Shown here: piece after piece, positions 1 through 6,986 of the stretch
How the letters are laid out: each line of letters starts with the position of its first letter
Position numbering within the stretch: position 1 is the stretch's first letter
Origin: CAG-533 sp964589375
Lineage (GTDB): Bacteria > Bacillota_I > Bacilli_A > RF39 > UBA660
Length of the DNA stretch: 8,389 nt
Assembly: GCA_964589375.1 (NCBI GenBank)
Contig: CAZPSA010000052.1
Coordinates: 1-8,389, forward strand
Direction: 5' to 3'
Notes under the pieces: generated by a model
What the model saw: the letters and a program-made list of their open reading frames with translations, nothing else
Told to the model about the DNA's origin: nothing
The model's database searches: none
Program-made: the position numbers and the translations under genes

Positions 1-20
1 TTCCAGAATTTTTTTATTTA

Positions 21-44
21 TCGGACAGTCTCCCCCGTGTCAAG
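21..44. repeat. GC-rich block, possible edge of a dispersed repeat or insertion element
   Basis: The plus strand reads TCGGACAGTCTCCCCCGTGTC at 21-41, with 14 G/C in 21 bases in an otherwise very AT-rich region. GACA (24-27) and TGTC (38-41) form short inverted ends around a C-run. From memory, GACAG...CCCCGTGTC-type blocks occur in repeats tied to REP-associated or other small transposases in Bacillota, but I cannot confirm that here. The remaining bases of 1-59 show no gene I can support. Confidence 0.35.
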
Positions 45-59
45 TTAATTTTTACTATC

Positions 60-105
60 AAAAAAGTCTACAATATTAACCATATTAACCTATTATCCGT
101 AGACT
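60..105 (-). terminator. Intrinsic terminator after rnfD
   Basis: The minus strand reads AGTCTAC (99-105) and later GTAGACT (65-71), a perfect 7-bp stem, followed by six T (60-65). Inside the loop AATAT and ATATT can form a second helix directly adjoining the 3' arm, leaving a one-sided bulge. The 5' arm starts within the rnfD TAG stop (104-106). No T-tract follows on the plus strand, so it serves leftward transcription only. It marks the end of the rnfCD-like unit. Confidence 0.75.
73..90. repeat. Two tandem 9-bp repeats in the terminator loop
   Basis: ATATTAACC occurs twice back to back (73-81 and 82-90, plus strand), followed by a weaker third unit TATTATCC (91-98). The repeat fills the loop of the rnfD terminator and probably came from local slippage. 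No function can be read from it. Confidence 0.6.
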
Positions 106-1006
106 AAGCAAAAATTCTATCAATAGTTTTATGACATATACTTGCTATTACAATACCTCCTAAGGCAGCCAAAGGCGGATATATCAAATAAAGTGCAAAT
201 GAAATTGTTCCTATTATAACACTATAAACAATTTTGCCCTTTTGAGTATAACAACTAGATTGAGCATCTGAAGCAATAAATATAAAACTAAATAAAATAT
301 TATTTGAAAAAACATTATTAAAAATACTACCTATATCATTATTAATTAAACAATAAATAAGCATACATCCAAGATATGTTGTTAGAGAAATAATTGGTAT
401 TTCCTTTTTATAATACGTATTACCATTATATAAAATTATCATTCCAATTATAATCGCAAAACCATTTGTTGCATTAATACCTCCACTTCCTTTACCAAGA
501 AAATAATCCAATGCAACTAAATTGAGTTCAGTATTTCTTTCTAAAATATTTAAAAAGCTAAACTCCCCTACTAAATCAATAACAAAAATTATAATTAAGC
601 TTGTTAGAGCAACAATATTAATATTTGATGTTTTAAAAAATTTACTAATAAATAAGCATAAAAAACTAATAATTATAAATAAGAATATATTAGTATTTAT
701 ACTAATTATTGAAGCAATTAATAAACCATATAATGGGTGAAATGAAGAAAATACCAAACTGAAAAATTTACTTTTATTCTTTCTAAATATCTTTTCATAA
801 AGTACATTAACACTTGTCCCAATTATAAATCCTAATAAATCAAATAATAGAGGTTTAAACATACTTATAAAGGAAATAAGATGCTGCTGATAAAGGTTTA
901 TTCCATTTTTATAGAAACCAGCAATAATTAAAGGTATTAATGAAATAAAAAAGTAGTTATTAATTGTTTTAATGTTAGTTTTAGCTTTTAAATAATTATC
1001 TTTCAT
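104..1006 (-). CDS. rnfD: RnfD/NqrB-family membrane subunit (divergent)
   Basis: This is a 300 aa integral membrane protein with about nine or ten hydrophobic segments (for example 17-33, 52-70, 82-102, 105-122, 130-148, 182-196, 205-222, 232-246, 258-277, 279-292). That agrees with RnfD, which carries covalently bound FMN and passes electrons across the membrane in the Rnf complex. Family landmarks are FLGKGSGGINATN (169-181; compare GSIGETS in RnfD), followed by a helix and KKEIPIISLTTYLG (200-213), then FIASDAQSS (243-251; compare FMATDPVTS) and YTQKGKIVYSVIIGT (253-267). I cannot find the (S/T)GAT motif whose threonine carries FMN in characterised RnfD/NqrB, and the stretch where it should lie is short. 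The ATG has AGGAGAG six bases ahead and overlaps rnfC, so the pair is one unit. The TAG stop lies in the terminator stem. The family call is fairly firm; activity is not. Confidence 0.75.
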   Translation of the reverse strand: MKDNYLKAKTNIKTINNYFFISLIPLIIAGFYKNGINLYQQHLISFISMFKPLLFDLLGFIIGTSVNVLYEKIFRKNKSKFFSLVFSSFHPLYGLLIASIISINTNIFLFIIISFLCLFISKFFKTSNINIVALTSLIIIFVIDLVGEFSFLNILERNTELNLVALDYFLGKGSGGINATNGFAIIIGMIILYNGNTYYKKEIPIISLTTYLGCMLIYCLINNDIGSIFNNVFSNNILFSFIFIASDAQSSCYTQKGKIVYSVIIGTISFALYLIYPPLAALGGIVIASICHKTIDRIFA

Positions 1007-2117
1007 TATTCTCTCCTACTAATTTAATATTGGCTGGGCATAAATAATTACATAGACCGCACTTTATACATTTTTCCATTCTTAATTTTGCTTTAGGATT
1101 AGCATTAACAGGACAGTGTAAAACGCATTGCCCACAGTTTATGCATTTTTTCTTTTTTTCTGTATGTTTACTACAGATGAAAACACTTCTAATATCCGGA
1201 GTAATTACAGCATTTAAATCAGCTATAACATAACCAGATAATAAGCCATTTATAACGACGTTAAAATATTCATCTTTAACTTTAAAATAGTTTGTTATTA
1301 TATCATTAATATTGGTTCCTATTTTAACTAACATCACTTTAGGACTATCAATTAAATCTCCAGATACAGTAATTATTTTCTCAGTTATTGGCTTTTTACG
1401 TTTTAAAACATTAAAAATAGCATATATTTCTTCTACTGTCATAAAAACAGTATCTTCTTTATTTAAACCAATTTCATTTATTAATATATCTTTTTGACCA
1501 ATTGGATATAAATTCGGCATTAATTTTAGTTCAATATTAGGATATGTTCCAATTTGATTTACTAATGATATTACATTATCATTATCATTATTTTTAATGG
1601 CAAAATAGCATTTTTTTATATTTAAAATGTGATAAATACTATCAATACATTCTAATAATTCCTCAGCATGGGTTTTTATTAAATAACTCATTGTTTCTTC
1701 ATATGGTTCGTAGTCAATACCACTTATAACTAGAGTACTTCCATCTAAACTACCAAGATAAGCATTATATATTTTTACTATTTTTTTAAATTCTTCTTTA
1801 GAATAATTAGATATATTTTTTATAGACCCTTTTACTTTATATACTTTTTCTTTAAAATCATTTTCAATAACAATCGTGGGTGCTTTTTTCCCATTTACAA
1901 TGCATTCACTTGCTCCTATTATAGTTCCTGATATTGGGCTATAAACATACTCATCATCATTATGAAGAATTAAACCATTTAGTAAAACATATTCTTCACT
2001 TTTTATATCTAAATTATATTTTTTATTATATGGAATATATACTCGATCAGGATTTAAGTATTCTGTTATGTTTTTTATTGTATTTGTTTTTGCTTCTATT
2101 TTAACTAATGAAGGCAT
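996..2117 (-). CDS. rnfC: Divergent RnfC-like electron-transport subunit with two 4Fe-4S motifs
   Basis: RnfC is the peripheral NADH-side subunit of the ferredoxin:NAD+ oxidoreductase (Rnf) complex. With the ATG start it is 373 aa, shorter than the roughly 440 aa conserved RnfC core. In order I see a barrel-sandwich/biotinyl-like N-terminal region (about 25-95; YSPISGTI at 59-66), then the degenerate nucleotide-binding region with IDYEPYEE (134-141, for RnfC AECEPY), MPNLYPIG (200-207) and KKPITEKIITVSGD (241-254). A beta-grasp (SLBB-like) segment to about 300 follows, then two CxxCxxCxxxCP motifs: Cys325/328/331/335 and Cys350/353/356/360. The glycine-rich GGAGFPT loop expected just before EPY is absent; only YLGSLDGS lies there. 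The N-terminal GGIHP motif is also missing. Iron-sulfur electron transfer looks intact, while NADH/FMN binding looks doubtful. The 3' end overlaps the rnfD-like gene by 11 bp, so the two are coupled. An unrelated ferredoxin fusion is less likely given the collinear motifs. Confidence 0.78.
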   Translation of the reverse strand: MPSLVKIEAKTNTIKNITEYLNPDRVYIPYNKKYNLDIKSEEYVLLNGLILHNDDEYVYSPISGTIIGASECIVNGKKAPTIVIENDFKEKVYKVKGSIKNISNYSKEEFKKIVKIYNAYLGSLDGSTLVISGIDYEPYEETMSYLIKTHAEELLECIDSIYHILNIKKCYFAIKNNDNDNVISLVNQIGTYPNIELKLMPNLYPIGQKDILINEIGLNKEDTVFMTVEEIYAIFNVLKRKKPITEKIITVSGDLIDSPKVMLVKIGTNINDIITNYFKVKDEYFNVVINGLLSGYVIADLNAVITPDIRSVFICSKHTEKKKKCINCGQCVLHCPVNANPKAKLRMEKCIKCGLCNYLCPANIKLVGENNER

Positions 2118-2121
2118 TACT

Positions 2122-2130
2122 ATCACCTTT
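2122..2130 (-). promoter_or_regulatory. Shine-Dalgarno that sets the ATG start of the rnfC-like gene
   Basis: The minus strand reads AAAGGTGAT, four bases before ATG (2115-2117). An in-frame GTG (2124-2126) three codons earlier lies inside this site and has no ribosome site of its own, so ATG at 2117 is preferred. Confidence 0.75.
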
Positions 2131-2134
2131 AGTA

Positions 2135-2164
2135 ATTATACAAAAAAAAATAGGTGCTTGCCAT
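2135..2164 (-). promoter_or_regulatory. Candidate sigma-A-type promoter for the rnfCD-like pair
   Basis: A perfect -10 hexamer TATAAT (2135-2140, minus strand) lies 18 bases from ATGGCA (2159-2164), a 4/6 match to the -35 consensus. The spacer includes the T-tract of the topA terminator, and the -35 falls in the terminator loop. A start about seven bases after the -10 would leave a leader of roughly 10-14 bases, just enough to include the Shine-Dalgarno. This is the only convincing promoter-like sequence I see at a gene junction. It rests on consensus matching alone. Confidence 0.5.
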
Positions 2165-2182
2165 ACAAAACACACTATTTTT
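2142..2182 (-). terminator. Intrinsic terminator after topA
   Basis: On the minus strand a 5' arm AAAAATAGTGTG (2171-2182) pairs with CACCTATTTTT (2146-2156) with one bulged T. The loop is about 14 bases, and its TTG/CAA can pair further. The 3' side runs into nine consecutive T (2142-2150). The 5' arm includes the last topA codons and its TAG stop (2175-2177). The right-to-left orientation fits the operon. On the plus strand only five T follow the hairpin, so I read it as one-directional. Confidence 0.75.
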
Positions 2183-4196
2183 CAAAATCACATGATGAAC
2201 ACTTAATTTTTTTACCTTTTTCAATTAAAAGACTTGCACATTCTGGACATTTTTCCCCAGTAGGTTTATCCCACAAAGCAAAATTACAATCAGGATAGTT
2301 ATTACAACCATAGAATATTTTACCTCTTTTACTTCTTTTAATAACTATTTCATGACCACAATTTGGACATGGACAAATAGTTGATATTTCTTTTTCTTCC
2401 TTCTTAATATATTTACAAGTAGGATAATTCGAACAAGCTGTAAATTGACCATATTTACTATTTCTAATTACTAACGCATTACCACATTCTGGACATTTTT
2501 CCCCGGTTTCCTCAGGTGCTTTCTTTTCCATTTCTAAGTATGCTTTTTTAACTAGTGGTTCAAAGTCATTATAAAATACTTTCAAAACCTTGATATTATC
2601 TAGTTTATCATCCGCAATTAAATCTAATTCATTTTCCATATTAGCAGTATATTTTACATTGATAATATCAGCAAAGAATTCTTGTAATTTATCAGTTGTT
2701 TCAATACCAATTTCAGTGGGAATAAATTTTTTTTCATTTACTGTTACATAGGCTCTATCTTTTATAGTTTCTAATATTTTTGCATATGTTGATGGTCTTC
2801 CTATCCCTAAAGTTTCTAATTCCTTAATTAAAGTACTTTCTGTATATCTAGCTGCCGGTTTCGTAAAGTGTTGTTCTTTAGTTATTTGATCGGAAACAAT
2901 TACATTTGTTTTATAATCACTAAAATCTGGTAAAATAACATCTTCATTATCCATATATCTTTGGTATACTTCTAAAAAACCATTAAATGTTACAACCGAA
3001 CCAGTTGCTTTAAATTTATAATCATTATTATCTAGAATTATAGTTGTTGTTAAAGTCTTAGCATCAGCCATTAATGATGCTAACGCACGATAATATATTA
3101 TACTATATATTTTATATTCATCACTTGATAGATATTCTTTAATACTCTCTGGAGTTCTTTCAATTGATGTAGGTCTTATTGCTTCGTGAGCATCTTGAAT
3201 GTTTGCGGTTTTTTTATTGACTTTAACTTTACCAACATATTCTTTACCATAGTTTTTTAAGATATATTTCTTAGCACTCTCAACAAAAGTATCAGATAAT
3301 CTAGTGGAATCTGTACGCATATAAGTAATTAAACCAACAGTTTCTGTCCCAATATCAATACTTTCATATAGTTTTTGCGCAATTCGCATAGTTTTTGATG
3401 CCCCAAAGTTTAATTTATTGGCACATGCTTGCTGTAAAGTTGAGGTTGTAAAAGGCATTACCCCTTTTTTTGCCTTTTCCTTTTTTTGAGTACTTTCTAT
3501 TTTAAAACTTTTAGATAGTTTATTTAATATTTCATCAGCTTCAACTTGACTTTTAATTTCAAGTTTTTTTTCTTTATATTTTTCTAAATTAGCTTTAAAT
3601 GTTGGAAATACCCCAGTTATAGTCCAATATTCGGTAGGAACAAAAGCATTTATTTCTCTTTCTCGATCAACAATTAACTTAAGCGCTACACTTTGAACAC
3701 GACCAGCTGATTTACCCCCAGTTTTTGAGCGCATTAATTTTGATAGTCTAAAACCAATTATTCGATCTAGCATTCTTCTTGTTTCTTGACTTTTAACCAA
3801 ATTATAATCTATTTTTCTTGGTTTCTCAAAAGCAGCCAATATTGCATCTTTAGTTATTTCATTAAATACAACTCTATCATATTTATCTGGTTCTAAATTT
3901 AAAGCATCATAAATATGCCAGCTTATCGCTTCACCTTCACGATCTGGGTCGGTTGCTAAATATACTTTATTTGAGTTTAAAGCATCTTTTTTTAGTTCTT
4001 TAATTACACCAGATTTTCCCTTAATAGCTTGATAATTTGGTTTAAAATCATTTTCAATATCAATTCCTAATCCATATTTACCAGTTGTTGCTAAGTCACG
4101 AATATGGCCTTTTGAAGAAACTACTTTATAATTGTTACCTAAATATTTACCAATTGTTTTTGTTTTACTTGGCGATTCAACTATAACTAAATCCAT
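2175..4196 (-). CDS. topA: DNA topoisomerase I (type IA)
   Basis: TopA relaxes negative supercoils through a transient tyrosine-DNA link. At 673 aa it is close to B. subtilis TopA (691). The N-terminal TOPRIM domain has Glu7 (VESPSK) and the acidic triad Asp83, Asp85, Glu87 (ATDPDREGE). The active-site tyrosine is Tyr292 in LITYMRTDS, with Arg294 beside it. GIGRPSTYA (464-472) is the conserved core motif. Three C-terminal four-cysteine zinc modules follow: Cys568/571/588/594; Cys610/613/631/637, with an extra Cys608; and Cys650/653/666/669. The ATG overlaps the upstream TAA by one base (TAATG), with GAGG at 4201-4204 only four bases ahead, so translational coupling to ltaS is likely. In B. 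subtilis dprA precedes topA; here the ltaS-like gene does. The TAG stop sits inside the terminator stem that ends this operon. Confidence 0.97.
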   Translation of the reverse strand: MDLVIVESPSKTKTIGKYLGNNYKVVSSKGHIRDLATTGKYGLGIDIENDFKPNYQAIKGKSGVIKELKKDALNSNKVYLATDPDREGEAISWHIYDALNLEPDKYDRVVFNEITKDAILAAFEKPRKIDYNLVKSQETRRMLDRIIGFRLSKLMRSKTGGKSAGRVQSVALKLIVDREREINAFVPTEYWTITGVFPTFKANLEKYKEKKLEIKSQVEADEILNKLSKSFKIESTQKKEKAKKGVMPFTTSTLQQACANKLNFGASKTMRIAQKLYESIDIGTETVGLITYMRTDSTRLSDTFVESAKKYILKNYGKEYVGKVKVNKKTANIQDAHEAIRPTSIERTPESIKEYLSSDEYKIYSIIYYRALASLMADAKTLTTTIILDNNDYKFKATGSVVTFNGFLEVYQRYMDNEDVILPDFSDYKTNVIVSDQITKEQHFTKPAARYTESTLIKELETLGIGRPSTYAKILETIKDRAYVTVNEKKFIPTEIGIETTDKLQEFFADIINVKYTANMENELDLIADDKLDNIKVLKVFYNDFEPLVKKAYLEMEKKAPEETGEKCPECGNALVIRNSKYGQFTACSNYPTCKYIKKEEKEISTICPCPNCGHEIVIKRSKRGKIFYGCNNYPDCNFALWDKPTGEKCPECASLLIEKGKKIKCSSCDFEK

Positions 4197-6280
4197 TATT
4201 CCTCACTTTCTTTAATAATATCTGCTGTGATTGTTGTACTGGTACTTGCTTCAAGTTTTTGTTTTTCAGCAGTTATTTTTTTATTTAAATAATTAAAATA
4301 ATCATTTTTTATAGCCAGAGCACTCATACTTTGGCGAAGAGTTATTTCATTATTAATTTCTAGAATTTCTTCATCAAGATATGTAATTGACTTATCTTTA
4401 GGAGTGAACTTTCCTGAAGAACTATTATAATAACCAACTGCATCTTGCCATGAACCATCAGCAAATACAGTTCTATCATCATAATTCGAAAAAACATCAT
4501 GGCCGAGATACAACCTTGGATCATATTCTAAATCGAACATATTTAATAGAGTTGGTAATAAATCAATTATTGATGTATATTTTGTTATTTCTTCTTTTTG
4601 AATAGTACTATTATAAATAACCATTGGTGTACGATCAATTTCGTTATCAACATTCACATCATAATCTAATATTTCATTTAATTGTTTATTAGTAAGTCCA
4701 TATGGATAATGATCACAAAATAACGCAATTACAGTATCATCTAACTCTCCAGCTGCTTCTAGTTCTTTTAAAAGTAGTTCTAAAGCAGCATCCAGTTCTT
4801 TCATCTTAGACATATATCTTTTTACTGGCACACTATAATCATAATCTTCTAATTCACTTAAATGCTTATCTCCATTTTCTGATGCTACCGAATATGGTTG
4901 ATGAGTTGTTACACTAGTTAAAAACACCATAAACTTATCTTCATTAATATAATATGGTAATGATTTTTCTATCAAAGTTATATCACTCGGCCATTCTTCA
5001 TATTTACTAGACCAACTAATGTCTAAGTCATTTACATCACGATATTTACCACTACCCATATTTGGATGAATAATCTTACGAAAATAATAATATTCTGCAT
5101 AGTCATGATAACTACTAGTTGCATAACCTGCATTATTAAATACATTAAAAATCGCTTCAGGATAAACATTTCTACGATATTTATTCGCTGTACAAGTATT
5201 ATTAATTGTAAACAATGAGGTCATAACAGTCATTTCATTATTTCCCGTACTACAATTATTTCTTGGAGAATAATTATTTCTAAAACTAATGCCTTCATTA
5301 TAAATTTTATAAAGAGTTGGAAATTCTTTTTCATTTATAGCTATCATATTAACCGATTCCATTAAAACGACAATCAAATTTTTATCTTTAAAAATTCCAG
5401 TATGATCATTTTTAGGTGTTACTTCACGATTAATAAAATAATTATTTAATTTATTATAAGTACTATTCATTTCTCCAGATATAACATTTTCCCAAGCTGT
5501 ATCATCAATTTCACGACTACTATTTTCTTCCTTATTGTTACTACCACTAACATAATTAAAGTCATCTAAATTAGGTGCAATATCAAACGTTGTAATAATA
5601 ATATCTGAAATACCATATACACATACTCCAAACTGACTTACTGATAAATTAGCATTATCTGAAGACACAATTAAATTGCTATTTTTAATACTTTGAGTCT
5701 TGTTTTGCATAAACGGAATTTTTAAAGTCGCATAGTACAAAATAAATATTAAGATTAAGATAACTAAAGATATAATAACTGTAATTATTTTTCTTTTACG
5801 ATTTTCAATTTTAAATTTAAAATAAATAGTTTTATTTAATTTCTTAACTTTTATCTTTTTTTGAAGATACCAAATATATAATAATAAAATAATTAAGGGA
5901 ATTATAACTAAATACGATATCAACTCAGAAGCAGCAATAAAATCTTTAATATAATCAGTTATTTTTGTTCCTTGTTCAGCATTACCTATTCCCATGAAAA
6001 AGCCCATATAATTATTTAAATTAATCTCTACCCATACATATATAGTTAAAAGAATTGATATTATAGAAATAAATATCTTTCTTCCAGTTTTATTAAATAA
6101 TGTGGTAATAATTCCTAGGATTAATCCTAAGGCTCCTGAACTTATTAAAATTCTAAGTGTTGACCAAGAAATAATAGTACCTGGATTAACATTTATTTTA
6201 ACAATTAATTCCAAACAGAAAATAAATAATGTCAAAATAATGGTATTATTTAATATGCGTTTTCCTAATTTTTCGTTCAA
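4196..6280 (-). CDS. ltaS: LtaS-type lipoteichoic acid synthase / phosphoglycerol transferase
   Basis: This is a membrane-anchored sulfatase-fold enzyme expected to transfer glycerol phosphate from phosphatidylglycerol onto a lipoteichoic acid or glycolipid acceptor outside the cell. With the TTG start chosen here it is 694 aa (S. aureus LtaS is about 650). Five N-terminal hydrophobic segments lie at roughly 11-29, 43-62, 68-86, 119-139 and 165-186. The extracellular catalytic domain follows. Its LtaS-equivalent metal and nucleophile residues are present: Glu308 (LMESVNM), Thr345 (CSTGNNEM, the phosphoglycerol-accepting threonine), His460 (TTHQPY) and Asp523-His524 (FCDHYPY). The Ser/Thr- and Glu-rich tail (about 677-694) is probably disordered. 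Start: GAGGTGAT (6285-6292) is spaced correctly for TTG at 6278-6280. An in-frame GTG at 6287-6289 lies inside that site. The gene overlaps rnhB by 35 bp, and its TAA shares one base with the topA ATG. The exact acceptor, and whether it is primase or polymerase, cannot be told. Confidence 0.85.
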   Translation of the reverse strand: MNEKLGKRILNNTIILTLFIFCLELIVKINVNPGTIISWSTLRILISSGALGLILGIITTLFNKTGRKIFISIISILLTIYVWVEINLNNYMGFFMGIGNAEQGTKITDYIKDFIAASELISYLVIIPLIILLLYIWYLQKKIKVKKLNKTIYFKFKIENRKRKIITVIISLVILILIFILYYATLKIPFMQNKTQSIKNSNLIVSSDNANLSVSQFGVCVYGISDIIITTFDIAPNLDDFNYVSGSNNKEENSSREIDDTAWENVISGEMNSTYNKLNNYFINREVTPKNDHTGIFKDKNLIVVLMESVNMIAINEKEFPTLYKIYNEGISFRNNYSPRNNCSTGNNEMTVMTSLFTINNTCTANKYRRNVYPEAIFNVFNNAGYATSSYHDYAEYYYFRKIIHPNMGSGKYRDVNDLDISWSSKYEEWPSDITLIEKSLPYYINEDKFMVFLTSVTTHQPYSVASENGDKHLSELEDYDYSVPVKRYMSKMKELDAALELLLKELEAAGELDDTVIALFCDHYPYGLTNKQLNEILDYDVNVDNEIDRTPMVIYNSTIQKEEITKYTSIIDLLPTLLNMFDLEYDPRLYLGHDVFSNYDDRTVFADGSWQDAVGYYNSSSGKFTPKDKSITYLDEEILEINNEITLRQSMSALAIKNDYFNYLNKKITAEKQKLEASTSTTITADIIKESEE

Positions 6281-6962
6281 ATTTATCACCTCGTTTTATT
6301 AAATCACTTATGGGACTAAAAGTAAACCGATAAATATCTAATAGTCCATATTCTTTGACATTTTCTATATGTTTTTTTGTCGGATATCCCTTATGTGATT
6401 TAAATCCATATTCCGGATATTCTAAGTCTAATTCATACATCATTCTATCTCTTGTTACTTTAGCAATAACCGAAGCGGCAGCAATAGATTCACTTTTTAA
6501 ATCACCTTTTATAATACTAGTACTTGGTATTTGCAATTTATCTAATTTCATTGCATCTATCAAAATATGTTCTGGCTTGACACTTAATTTATCAATTGCT
6601 TCATACATTGCTAACTTGGTAGCTTCATAAATATTTACTTCATCAATTACTTTATTGTCTTTAATTCCAATGGCAACACTTATTGCATCTTTCATAATTA
6701 TTTCATAAAATTCATTTCGTTTTTTTTCCGTTAACTTCTTAGAATCTGTAAGACCTTGTAAATGATAGTTTTGAGGTAATATAACAGCCGCCGTAACAAC
6801 TGGACCAACTAAAGGACCTCTACCAACCTCATCTACTCCAGCTATTAATGTAATTCCCTTAGCATAAAGCTCTTTTTCATATGCCATATTATCTAAAACC
6901 GTTATTTTTTCTTTCTTTTTAGGTTTCTTATTTAAACTTTTACTAGTTATTGTCTTTTCCAC
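6246..6962 (-). CDS. rnhB: Ribonuclease HII
   Basis: RNase HII cuts the RNA strand of RNA-DNA hybrids and starts removal of single ribonucleotides misincorporated in DNA. The 238 aa protein opens with a lysine-rich extension (1-25) before the family's usual start (YEKELYAKG). Then come AGVDEVGRGPLVGP (41-54), LIDAMKL (134-140) and KGDLKSESIAAAS (152-164). The four expected metal-binding carboxylates are Asp44, Glu45, Asp136 and Asp154. The GRG motif at 47-49 contacts the RNA-DNA junction. The end is basic. The start is GTG, set by AAAGGAG (6970-6976) seven bases upstream. A later ATG (residue 26) would delete only the extension but has no comparable site. The gene follows rbgA as in Bacillus. 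Its 3' end overlaps the ltaS-like gene by 35 bp (44 bp if the upstream GTG of that gene is used). Confidence 0.95.
   Translation of the reverse strand: MEKTITSKSLNKKPKKKEKITVLDNMAYEKELYAKGITLIAGVDEVGRGPLVGPVVTAAVILPQNYHLQGLTDSKKLTEKKRNEFYEIIMKDAISVAIGIKDNKVIDEVNIYEATKLAMYEAIDKLSVKPEHILIDAMKLDKLQIPSTSIIKGDLKSESIAAASVIAKVTRDRMMYELDLEYPEYGFKSHKGYPTKKHIENVKEYGLLDIYRFTFSPISDLIKRGDKFERKIRKTHIK
6285..6292 (-). promoter_or_regulatory. Shine-Dalgarno that sets a TTG start for ltaS
   Basis: On the minus strand the sequence reads GAGGTGAT, an extended match to the anti-Shine-Dalgarno (complement ATCACCTC). It lies 4 bases before TTG (6278-6280), with 8 bases between GAGG and TTG. The in-frame GTG at 6287-6289 is part of the ribosome site itself and has no upstream site, so TTG is the more likely initiator. 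The site lies within the 3' coding end of rnhB, so RNase HII translation passes over it. Confidence 0.75.
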
Positions 6963-6986
6963 TATTTTACTCCTTTGCGTATTATT

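Noticed and set aside
15..46. Minus-strand TTGACA followed by weak -10 candidates, a possible promoter reading out of the left edge
   Set aside because: The -35 is a perfect hexamer, but the best -10 at acceptable spacing matches only 3-4 of 6, and the TTGACA is partly made by the GC-rich repeat block.
1..104. Plus-strand frames open from the left edge
   Set aside because: All three frames are open for only 15-33 codons and none resembles a known C-terminus, so a convergent gene end cannot be supported.
522..740. Plus-strand open frame of 72 codons opposite the rnfD-like gene
   Set aside because: It is antisense to a well-supported membrane gene, has no convincing ribosome site, and encodes a low-complexity Lys/Ile/Asn product typical of AT-rich shadow frames.
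2142..2150. Run of nine A/T as a slippery site or frameshift
   Set aside because: It lies between genes and is explained by the terminator T-tract; no coding frame is interrupted.
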